From the IMG/VR virus record IMGVR_UViG_3300006641_000193, positions 1 to 22,652 of that record: a stretch of DNA of 22,652 nt. One strand, 5' to 3'. The notes below the pieces were generated by a model, which was not told the DNA's origin, searched no databases, and saw only the letters and a program-made list of their open reading frames with translations. The translations under genes were made by a program, and so were the position numbers. This stretch comes from a virus. This document shows, in pieces, positions 13,785-20,109 of this stretch. The first letter of the stretch is position 1; each line of letters begins with the position of its first letter.

Positions 13785-14458
13785 TTGATTAGGTCGAAGT
13801 GGCGTTCGTAAACGTGCAAGGAACCGACCTGCCAGGTCAAAGTTCCCATACCATAGCGACAGTCGCCCTTGGAATTCAGATCGTCAAGGAGCCGGCTCAT
13901 GACCTCATGCTGCCAAGCACGATCATTCTTGTAACCGAAGACGACGTCATTGGAACGCATCTGAACCACAGCATGAAGGTTGTCATTACGGATCATGTAC
14001 TGGACCGCATTAGTGCACATAAAGTCCGACATGCCGTCACGGTTGTAATCTGTGTGCATGGTCGGACGGGTGTAGATCATCACAGCACGGCGACTGTTGG
14101 GATTTGCCAACAGCTCAAGCATGACCGACCAGTACTGCTTATGGTTCTGAGAAGAATAGATGGCCCAACCATAGTTGGAATTGATCTCGCCATTCTTGCT
14201 GGAGACCATTTGCCAGATCTTAGGAGCACCACCACGGATATCAGTGACCTTCAGAGACTGAGAGTCATACCATTCAATCTCGCGCTGGACATAGTCCCAG
14301 TTGACGTCTCCGAAGATAGCATCTTCGTCAGCAACGAACGAGGCACCGACCAGTTCAATGGTCTTGACGCCGGTCTTGTCGATGACGAAGTTGCCGTTAG
14401 CCAGAGCAGTCTTGAAGTGCTCTCGGATGTCTTTGACTTTAAGAGTTGGCAGTAGCAT
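13781..14458 (-). CDS. 42: Deoxycytidylate (dCMP) hydroxymethylase gp42
   Basis: A 225-residue enzyme of the thymidylate synthase fold that makes 5-hydroxymethyl-dCMP from dCMP and methylene-tetrahydrofolate. The match to T4 gp42 is close through most of the length: FVIDKTGVKTIELVGASFVA (24-43), GEINSNYGWAI (90-100), MIYTRP (127-132) and GMSDFMCTNAVQY (142-154). The catalytic cysteine is C148 and the residue that selects cytosine over uracil is D179 in GYKNDRAWQ, the same numbers as in T4; thymidylate synthases have Asn there. The protein stops after VYERHFDLIK, so the last 20 or so residues of T4 gp42 are missing. The start at 14458 lies within the end of the upstream gene. Confidence 0.95.
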   Translation of the reverse strand: MLLPTLKVKDIREHFKTALANGNFVIDKTGVKTIELVGASFVADEDAIFGDVNWDYVQREIEWYDSQSLKVTDIRGGAPKIWQMVSSKNGEINSNYGWAIYSSQNHKQYWSVMLELLANPNSRRAVMIYTRPTMHTDYNRDGMSDFMCTNAVQYMIRNDNLHAVVQMRSNDVVFGYKNDRAWQHEVMSRLLDDLNSKGDCRYGMGTLTWQVGSLHVYERHFDLIK

Positions 14459-14798
14459 CGGGCTTCTTTCGGTTAGGACGGTTGAGGAAGTCGCGCTTGG
14501 GATCCTGGCCATCGATGCCACCGCGGATGAACGAGACGGCAAAGGATGAGTAATTGATCAGATCTTTAGCGGAGTCTTCGAGAGACTCGAAGTTAGGATT
14601 GTAGTTTGGATCGTTTTCCATCGCTTCGAGAACAGAACGCATACGAAGGATCTTGGTATGCATGATGTCAAGGATGGAAGCAAAGCCGCGCGGATAGTAG
14701 TCAGCCTGGCGGATCGTGCTGTTAGGATTCTGATAGTCGTTAGACTTCTTGAGTTGCAGCTCGGCACACTCGTGGAGAACTTTGATGGATTCCTTCAT
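14439..14798 (-). CDS. DUF1599-like (nucleotide modification associated domain 1) protein
   Basis: A 119-residue helical protein. KKSNDYQNP at residues 17-25, DIMHTKILRMRSVLE at 44-58 and SLEDSAKDLINYSSF at 71-85 resemble DUF1599/Nmad1, a MazG-like helical family found beside base-modification genes in phages. The family reaction is not established. It is the first gene of the eight-gene modification operon, directly upstream of gp42 with a 20-nt overlap. The -10 of its promoter ends nine bases before the ATG, so the leader is about 2 nt and no Shine-Dalgarno is present. The family label is from memory of the pattern. Confidence 0.6.
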   Translation of the reverse strand: MKESIKVLHECAELQLKKSNDYQNPNSTIRQADYYPRGFASILDIMHTKILRMRSVLEAMENDPNYNPNFESLEDSAKDLINYSSFAVSFIRGGIDGQDPKRDFLNRPNRKKPDATANS

Positions 14799-14806
14799 AA
14801 GCTTAG

Positions 14807-14834
14807 ATCTTAAACAGTGCGGGACAAAAGTAAA
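14807..14834 (-). promoter_or_regulatory. Early-type promoter TTTACT-N16-TAAGAT
   Basis: TTTACT (14834-14829) lies inside the last codons of the PD-(D/E)XK-like gene, and TAAGAT (14812-14807) overlaps that gene's stop. Spacer 16 nt. The -10 ends nine bases before the ATG at 14798. It would drive the hydroxymethylase and modification operon. Confidence 0.6.
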
Positions 14835-15277
14835 TCACTTTTGATGAATTTTGAATTAGAATCTGCTCGGAGAGACTTCGCCAATTCTGGATTGACTTCA
14901 GAGTGAATCAGGTTCATCTCGGAGATCGGCAAGCAATACATGCGCCGCCCCTTTGATGTTGTGGATGTCCACCCTCCTCGGCGGTCAACGCATTCATACA
15001 CCTTAATCACGTCGTTCCTGGGTATTTCCACAAAGATCAGACGATCGACTTTCATGCATTTGTCGAAATTAGTCTTCTTGGCCAGATCTAAAGTGAATGC
15101 GTTTTCAGCATACCACGGTACTTGAGTCTTGACTTCGACTTCGGTTCCATCCGCTGTCGTCATATCCTTCTCGGAGTCATACTTATTCATCGAACGAATT
15201 GCGTTGAGCAATTGCGCCACGAAATCTTCTCCTCGATCTCCGTTTCTTTCGAGATTCGTTTTGCTAGATGAGTTCAT
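14810..15277 (-). CDS. Putative PD-(D/E)XK-type nuclease, 155 aa
   Basis: A 155-residue protein. RNGDRGEDFVAQLLNAI at residues 11-27 supplies a helix with an acidic residue (E17), followed by D43 and EVK at 48-50 in TADGTEVEVKTQ: the order helix-Glu, Asp, ExK is the metal-binding signature of the restriction-endonuclease-like fold. After it come strands (RLIFVEIP, VIKVYECVDR) as that fold expects. The start ATG is one base past the upstream stop. Alternatives are a non-nuclease member of the fold or an unrelated alpha/beta protein. A role in host-DNA breakdown or repair is inference. The frame remains open far upstream, but that part is a shadow of the previous gene. Confidence 0.5.
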   Translation of the reverse strand: MNSSSKTNLERNGDRGEDFVAQLLNAIRSMNKYDSEKDMTTADGTEVEVKTQVPWYAENAFTLDLAKKTNFDKCMKVDRLIFVEIPRNDVIKVYECVDRRGGWTSTTSKGRRMYCLPISEMNLIHSEVNPELAKSLRADSNSKFIKSDLLLSRTV

Positions 15278-15278
15278 A

Positions 15279-15716
15279 TTAGACGTAGGAACGGGGAGTC
15301 CAGCCGTTAAGACGGCGGGGAAGACCGAGAGCGCTGCGCACTTGATCGTCAGATGCCACGTAGGTCTTGCCGTCTTCATTGCAGCGAAGGCTGAACGGCT
15401 TCGAGTAACGAGCCTTCTTGTAACCAGCCAGCTTGAACGTCTTGCCACCGATCGCGATCGTCTTCTCGAGGTGCTCAGGAAGCAGGCCGAGGTTGATGAT
15501 GTTGCGGCGGAGCATTGAAGCCTCGCTGTCAATGACCTCGCCGTTCGAGGCGACGGTCGCGATCTCGATCTTCAGGTTGGCCGAGGAGCTGCTGTACCGG
15601 CAGCCACCAGTCTTGATGACGATGCCGTAGCGGTTCTCGATATCCTTGAGGGCGAGGGCGATTTCGACGCGAAGAGTCTCGACGTTCTGAGCAGTGAGGG
15701 TGGTAATCTTAGGCAT
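15279..15716 (-). CDS. Conserved phage-type hypothetical protein, 145 aa
   Basis: A 145-residue basic protein. The N-terminal half has a helix (NVETLRVEIALALKDIENRY) and a strand (NLKIEIATVA). The second half contains RNIINLGLLPEHLEKTI, GGKTFKLAGYKKARYSKPF and a C-terminal SDDQVRSALGL. I recall similar hypothetical proteins in T4-like phages but no function. It is the first gene of a two-gene unit with its own promoter carrying the third copy of the upstream element. The -10 (TACTAT) ends seven bases before the ATG, and no Shine-Dalgarno is visible, so leaderless initiation is the simplest reading. Confidence 0.65.
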   Translation of the reverse strand: MPKITTLTAQNVETLRVEIALALKDIENRYGIVIKTGGCRYSSSSANLKIEIATVASNGEVIDSEASMLRRNIINLGLLPEHLEKTIAIGGKTFKLAGYKKARYSKPFSLRCNEDGKTYVASDDQVRSALGLPRRLNGWTPRSYV

Positions 15717-15722
15717 GAGAAC

Positions 15723-15750
15723 ATAGTACTAAGTCCTCTGCAAATGTACA
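15723..15750 (-). promoter_or_regulatory. Early-type promoter TGTACA-N16-TACTAT
   Basis: TGTACA (15750-15745), 16 nt, TACTAT (15728-15723). The -10 ends seven bases before the ATG at 15716. TACTAT cannot serve as a Shine-Dalgarno, so here the box is best explained as a promoter. Confidence 0.65.
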
Positions 15751-15757
15751 GTACTTT

Positions 15758-15785
15758 GAATTACCTAAGTTGTTGATTACCAACA
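15758..15785 (-). repeat. Three-copy promoter-upstream element, copy 3
   Basis: The minus strand reads TGTTGGTAATCAACA then ACTTAGGTAATTC, 10 nt after the stop of the primase-like gene and exactly 7 nt before the TGTACA box. It matches copy 2 except for one Y position and its ends. Confidence 0.75.
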
Positions 15786-15795
15786 GTTGTGTAAG

Positions 15796-16749
15796 TCATT
15801 GATGGGCAGTGCGATAGGCGTACTCAATGGCACGTTCTGCCTCGGTCTTCAGCGGTCGGTTCTGATAGATCCTCGAGGTCTCAGCATCAAGCTGTCGGAC
15901 TAATTCTGCCACCTCACCGGACGAGATTGGGTACTTCTGTCTGACGGCGTTGCAGGCAACACTCGTCATGATCTTGTAGATCATCAGGTAGCGTCCAGAT
16001 CCATCCGTATTGGCGATGGTGCGGTACTGGTTAACGAGCTTGCGGTTCATGAACGGACAGTCTCGGTAGGACGTCCAGCTCACGTCGCGATTTGTCATCT
16101 TCTCCTTTTCCATCTCAAGGATAGCCTTCTGAATGCTGTCAGGAAGTCGTTCCATGAAAGACTTCCCTTGCTTGTTGATGTACGGGTAAAACGACATGAG
16201 TTCATGCGGATTCATGAATTTACCAGGATTGGTGAAGATGAAATTGTGAGCATTCGGATACTGAGCCGGTACGTAGTACATGCGGCTCAGATCCTTTGTT
16301 TGCTCATCGGCCATTCCACCGAAGTGCTTGTTGAGAGCGTACCAGAAGTGGCGTATGTCCTTATTCCCGACAGGAGACTCCAGCGGAAACACCACTCGGA
16401 ACTTTGGCTTCTCCTCGGTTGAGGAGGCAGTGGAATAGCAGACAAAGTAGAAAGGCCGATAAGGCTCTAGCATTTCATCCAGAGACTTATCGGCACGGTC
16501 TACGTCCAGAGCAGCCCAACCAGCCCACTCGACCACGTTCGCATTTGCACGCGTGGTGTTTACAGTGTAAACAGCAGGAGAGATGAGAGGAGAAGCTTTC
16601 TTGCTTCTCTCACCCTTCTTAGGCTTTCGGCCGGGTTGCTTCGAGAGCTGGTAAAGAAGCTTCTCGAAGCTAGCCCAGTCGGCAAAGTCCATTCTCTTCT
16701 CGGTCTTGTTGTCGAAGATCGAGTTGAAGATGGTCAGGCTATAGGTCAT
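15796..16749 (-). CDS. Putative primase-polymerase (AEP/PrimPol-type) protein
   Basis: A 317-residue protein. WAALDVDRADKS at residues 78-89 carries a DxD pair (D82, D84) at the end of a strand. VCYSTAS (103-109), KPKFRVVFPLESP (114-126) and DLSRMYYVPAQYPN (153-166) follow in the order seen in archaeo-eukaryotic primase-like (RepB/PrimPol) domains, where the acidic pair binds metal and the later Ser-Arg helps bind nucleotide. The C-terminal third is helical, possibly a PriCT-type domain. If right, this phage pairs a DnaB-like helicase with an AEP primase rather than the DnaG-type gp61 of T4. Whether gp61 is also encoded elsewhere cannot be told. The start overlaps the MazG stop as ATGA. Confidence 0.5.
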   Translation of the reverse strand: MTYSLTIFNSIFDNKTEKRMDFADWASFEKLLYQLSKQPGRKPKKGERSKKASPLISPAVYTVNTTRANANVVEWAGWAALDVDRADKSLDEMLEPYRPFYFVCYSTASSTEEKPKFRVVFPLESPVGNKDIRHFWYALNKHFGGMADEQTKDLSRMYYVPAQYPNAHNFIFTNPGKFMNPHELMSFYPYINKQGKSFMERLPDSIQKAILEMEKEKMTNRDVSWTSYRDCPFMNRKLVNQYRTIANTDGSGRYLMIYKIMTSVACNAVRQKYPISSGEVAELVRQLDAETSRIYQNRPLKTEAERAIEYAYRTAHQ

Positions 16750-17144
16750 TCTAGACGATGGAGAAGACCGACGTTATCGCGGTGTGACGGTGCAGTCCAG
16801 CCTTCAGGCTTGACCAGATCCGGCAAACCAAGAGGATTCGGTCTGCTGGCTTTGATGCCAACCTGCTTTGCCATGTTTGCAGCATGAACGCGGTCCCACG
16901 CGATGTAAGGATCGATGTCCAACGCATTCAGAGTTCCAATGGCGACCACGCAGAGATCGATCAGCGCGTCCGTGACGTCTTCCATCTCATTCGTGTTCTT
17001 CATCTCATCCAGTTCCTCCTGTAGGAACCGAATACGGAACTCTAGAAATGCCTTGAGCTTCTCAGGATCCATCTCGCGTACGACTTCGTTCACACCAAAC
17101 TTGGTGTGCATGTCGGCGATATCTTGTGGCCAGTTCTTAGACAT
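16746..17144 (-). CDS. mazG: MazG-like nucleotide pyrophosphohydrolase
   Basis: A 132-residue all-alpha NTP pyrophosphatase. EELDE at residues 43-47 and EDVTDALID at 55-63 form the ExxE...ExxD magnesium-binding signature, placed in two adjacent helices as in MazG. MazG-type proteins cleave (d)NTPs to monophosphates. In a phage that makes hydroxymethyl-dCMP, a dCTPase activity like that of T4 gp56 would be useful, but specificity cannot be read here. The ATG at 17144 is chosen because upstream sequence in this frame is a shadow of the previous gene; overlap with that gene is then 8 nt. Confidence 0.8.
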   Translation of the reverse strand: MSKNWPQDIADMHTKFGVNEVVREMDPEKLKAFLEFRIRFLQEELDEMKNTNEMEDVTDALIDLCVVAIGTLNALDIDPYIAWDRVHAANMAKQVGIKASRPNPLGLPDLVKPEGWTAPSHRDNVGLLHRLE

Positions 17145-17472
17145 TTGCAGATCCCTTTGGCTCCTCTGGGAGATCGGAGCTGAAATTGAATTCAGTCTGG
17201 ACATTCGGAGTTGGATCTGTCGTCTGTGTGTCAGGCTCTGGCTGATCATCCTGAGGATAATCTTGGTCGATGTCGTCATTCTCGACGAACTGAATCGTTC
17301 CGTTGTCAAGGTAGAAGCCGCAGCCCTTCAGGAAGTCCTGAAAGGATGCACAAAGCTGATCTACTGTGAGATCATCTACGTCTAGTTCGAGTGTGACGGT
17401 CTTGGGTGGAGAATAATAGTCTCCATCCCAGCTCTTGCGCTCTGGTGTGGTTAGTGTGAATATGTAGGACAT
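17137..17472 (-). CDS. Hypothetical acidic protein, 111 aa, first gene of operon
   Basis: A 111-residue protein in two parts. Residues 1-67 are a small alpha/beta domain (TVTLELDVDDLTVDQLCASF, then FLKGCGFYLDNGTIQFVEND). The rest is an Asp/Gln/Thr/Pro-rich low-complexity tail (DQPEPDTQTTDPTPN) ending FNFSSDLPEEPKG. No function recognised. The acidic tail could mimic DNA or bind a replication protein, but this is speculation. The -10 TAAGAT ends seven bases before the ATG, so translation is predicted from a leaderless transcript. It precedes mazG and the primase-like gene. Confidence 0.6.
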   Translation of the reverse strand: MSYIFTLTTPERKSWDGDYYSPPKTVTLELDVDDLTVDQLCASFQDFLKGCGFYLDNGTIQFVENDDIDQDYPQDDQPEPDTQTTDPTPNVQTEFNFSSDLPEEPKGSANV

Positions 17473-17478
17473 ATTGGT

Positions 17479-17506
17479 ATCTTATTTGGTTGTGGTTGGA
17501 TGTAAA
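17479..17506 (-). promoter_or_regulatory. Early-type promoter TTTACA-N16-TAAGAT
   Basis: TTTACA (17506-17501) directly follows the gene 43 stop; 16 nt later comes TAAGAT (17484-17479), ending seven bases before the ATG at 17472. Confidence 0.65.
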
Positions 17507-20032
17507 TCAAGAAAAGAAATCTTCGAGACTGGATGTTTGCTCGCGCTTCCAGCCGATTGCATCGAAGATGATTTCCAGAGGATCGAGGTACGTCTTCTCG
17601 AACTGAGTGTCATAGTCGATGTAAGTGTGAAGCCCGAGTTCCTTCGGAAGGATGTCCGAGAATGAGATGACGTTCTCCTGGATCGGATTCGGAGTTCGAA
17701 GGTAGATGAACTTGATCTTCTCGCCGTTCTTCAGGAGTTGGTACTTATTCTCTAGCCCACGATCTCTGAGCATTCGGTTGAACAACAGGCAACCGCGAAT
17801 GTGGATCGGTGTACCGGAGGCATAGATGTCTGTCACACGAGCATATCCAGAAATGTCTGAGGCCGATCGAGGGAAAGCCACGTCCTCGGGAGGTAGACTA
17901 AAGAAGTGTTCACGGAACTTAGCCACCTCTTCTTGCGCTTCAACCTCGGTCTTCGTCATGATTACCTCGAACATCTTCTTGAGAGCATCACGGCAGACAC
18001 CAGGGGTCGACGACTTGACGGCTTCGATACCCATCACCTTGATCTTCGGCTTGGCATACTGGACACCCTCGTTGTTGTGAACGTTCAGGATGTAACGCTT
18101 CTTGGCAGTCCAGATGCCACGATCGGCGATCGCCTCGCGCTTCATTCCCATACGGTTCTCAGGACAGTTCATCTTCTTGGCCAACTCGTCGTAGGCCTTC
18201 TTGAAGATCGGCTCCATTCCCTTACCGCAAAACTCATCGAGGAACTTGACAGGATTCTTCGGTGAGAACATCTGAATGACACGATCCATCGAGACGTACA
18301 CTGAGTCGGTGTCAATGGCCACCACAAAGTCGATCGGTTTATCGTTAGTTCCCAGGACGTCATTGAGGTACTCGTTGACAGCCTTCTCAGCCCAACGAAT
18401 TGCTAGCTGACCAGATAAGGTCACAGCCTCTGCCACACGAAGGTCAAAATAACGGAAGTGCTTGTTGCCGAGAGCACCGTAAAGTGAGTTCAGCAAGATC
18501 TTCACTGCCATCTGCTGGTTCTCCAGGCGAGTGATGTTCTTCTCACAATCGACTCGTGCAGACTTGTCATCCTTGGAGATCGTCTCAAGACGCTTCTTCT
18601 CGGAGATCATCTCCTTCTTGAGGCGAACACGGCGGTCGTAGATCTCGCTGATGATTCGCGGAATGACGCCTTTCTTCTCTGGAGAGAAGTGAGTGCCATT
18701 GGCAGCGATGATGGCGTTCGAGATGTCACCGCTGTATGGCCGATTCTCTAGGATCACATCAGGATTCATGTCAGGGATGAGAACCGGTAGAATGGTCTCA
18801 GGAGACATGTTGTACTGAATGATCAGGTTCGGGTACAGAGAGTTGAGGTCGAACGAGCAGATCCAGTTGTGCATGCCGACCTTCGGATCCTTGACGTAAC
18901 CGCCGGCGAACTGAGTCTTGGCTTGCTCTTTGGACTGAGGGATCGTGATGGCCTTTCTGGCGAGGTCACGGAAGATGATGGAGTCCCAGATCGCAGTCGT
19001 TCCAAGTGTGTCAGAATAGTTCACACCGCCCATGTACGCCAGAGTCATGACCAGCGTAATGAGGCCGAGCTTGTCTTCCAGGCGGTCAACGATGTCTACG
19101 TCCTTGATGTTGTAATCGACAAACTTCTGAAAGTTGTGTTCGTACAGATTGGCCAAAGATCCATACTCGGCATAGGATAACTTGGCATCACCTAGGACGA
19201 CGTGGGCGATGTGGCCGAGTTTGTAAGACTCCTGCTGACCATACGTGTTAAGCGTGAACTTCTGAAACAGATCGAGATAGTCAAGCTGTGAGATACCAAG
19301 AATATCGAACATCTTGACCTGACGACCCTTGATCGAGACCTCACGAGGCTCGACTGAACCCCAAGGGGAAAGCTTCTTCGTCATGTCAGGACCGAAGACA
19401 CGCTCGAGGCGATTCACGATGTACGGAATGTCGAAGAGGCGAGTGTTCCAACCTGTCAAGATGTCAGGTGTATTCTGAGGAGTCGAGAACCAAACCACAA
19501 AGTTGGCCAACATGTCCTTCTCAAAACGGAACTGCCGGTACTTGACTTTTCCCTTATAGATCGACTGCTCCTCGTCAAACTCCTTGAGACCCCAGATGTG
19601 AAAGATGCCGTCAATGTTGTTCTTGATGGTGATCGTGCTGATCGCATGAGCAGCATCCTCGGGCTTCGGAAATCCGTCATTGGAGATCACCTCGATGTCA
19701 AGCGAGGCAACGTTGATGATGGATCGATCAAAGTGGATCTCGTCAGGGAACTTCTCCTGCAAGAACTGGCAGATGTACCGAGTATTCCCAAAGATCTTGA
19801 ACGTGTCGATTCCCTCGTACTTCTCAATGAACTCCTTGGCATCCTTCATCGAATCAAACTTATGAGGCTCGACCGGCGTTCCGTCAAGGGCAGTCCAGGT
19901 CGTCTTCTTTAACTTAGAAGGCAAGAACAAGGTAGGCTTGAACCTGACCTTCTCCTGAACTCGGTTACCGTCCTTGTAACCACGGTAGAGGATATTCGAA
20001 CCGAATCGACTGACGTTGGTGTAGAAATTCAC
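17507..20032 (-). CDS. 43: Family B DNA polymerase gp43
   Basis: An 841-residue replicative polymerase with 3'-5' exonuclease. Exo I is SLDIEV (D112, E114), Exo II TGWNTRLFDIPYI (about 193-205) and Exo III YNIKDVD (Y307, D311). Polymerase motif A is DLNSLYPNLI (D395), motif B KILLNSLYGALGN (about 511-523) and motif C AIDTDSVYV (D574, D576). All catalytic residues are present and the gene is uninterrupted. The open frame begins at a GTG at 20050, but that codon is upstream of the -10 of the overlapping promoter. The GTG at 20032 gives MNFYTNVSRFG, the usual start of T4-like polymerases of cyanophage type. It is transcribed alone after a terminator. Confidence 0.97.
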   Translation of the reverse strand: MNFYTNVSRFGSNILYRGYKDGNRVQEKVRFKPTLFLPSKLKKTTWTALDGTPVEPHKFDSMKDAKEFIEKYEGIDTFKIFGNTRYICQFLQEKFPDEIHFDRSIINVASLDIEVISNDGFPKPEDAAHAISTITIKNNIDGIFHIWGLKEFDEEQSIYKGKVKYRQFRFEKDMLANFVVWFSTPQNTPDILTGWNTRLFDIPYIVNRLERVFGPDMTKKLSPWGSVEPREVSIKGRQVKMFDILGISQLDYLDLFQKFTLNTYGQQESYKLGHIAHVVLGDAKLSYAEYGSLANLYEHNFQKFVDYNIKDVDIVDRLEDKLGLITLVMTLAYMGGVNYSDTLGTTAIWDSIIFRDLARKAITIPQSKEQAKTQFAGGYVKDPKVGMHNWICSFDLNSLYPNLIIQYNMSPETILPVLIPDMNPDVILENRPYSGDISNAIIAANGTHFSPEKKGVIPRIISEIYDRRVRLKKEMISEKKRLETISKDDKSARVDCEKNITRLENQQMAVKILLNSLYGALGNKHFRYFDLRVAEAVTLSGQLAIRWAEKAVNEYLNDVLGTNDKPIDFVVAIDTDSVYVSMDRVIQMFSPKNPVKFLDEFCGKGMEPIFKKAYDELAKKMNCPENRMGMKREAIADRGIWTAKKRYILNVHNNEGVQYAKPKIKVMGIEAVKSSTPGVCRDALKKMFEVIMTKTEVEAQEEVAKFREHFFSLPPEDVAFPRSASDISGYARVTDIYASGTPIHIRGCLLFNRMLRDRGLENKYQLLKNGEKIKFIYLRTPNPIQENVISFSDILPKELGLHTYIDYDTQFEKTYLDPLEIIFDAIGWKREQTSSLEDFFS

Positions 20033-20040
20033 GCTCTCAG

Positions 20041-20069
20041 ATCCTAGCACAAAAAAGGCCGGTCGTACA
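20041..20069 (-). promoter_or_regulatory. 43: Candidate gene 43 promoter TGTACG-N17-TAGGAT inside the terminator region
   Basis: TGTACG (20069-20064), 17 nt, TAGGAT (20046-20041), nine bases before the GTG at 20032. The -35 lies within the 3' half of the terminator hairpin. It matches the promoter set except for one -35 base and one base of spacer. Confidence 0.5.
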
Positions 20070-20089
20070 CATAAAAGTGCCGACCGGCC
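20051..20089 (-). terminator. Strong intrinsic terminator between hsp20 and gene 43
   Basis: The minus strand has GGCCGGTCG, a 15-nt apical part, CGACCGGCC and then TTTTTT. The 9-bp GC-rich stem can be extended by CAC/GTG within the apical part. It lies 21 nt after the hsp20 stop and 19 nt before the gene 43 start. An autogenous gp43 operator is a less likely alternative. Confidence 0.9.
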
Positions 20090-20109
20090 AGGTTATTTAC
20101 TTAGACGAG

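Noticed and set aside
13781-14458. Thymidylate synthase assignment for the TS-fold protein
   Set aside because: The residue that in thymidylate synthase is Asn177 is Asp (D179), and the sequence follows T4 dCMP hydroxymethylase in detail, so it is gp42.
17507-20032. Intron, intein or homing endonuclease in the polymerase gene
   Set aside because: T4-like polymerase genes can carry them, but this frame is continuous with all motifs at normal spacing.
20093-20100. AGTAAATA after the hsp20 stop as a late promoter for gene 43
   Set aside because: Two mismatches to the late consensus, and transcription would start inside the strong terminator hairpin.
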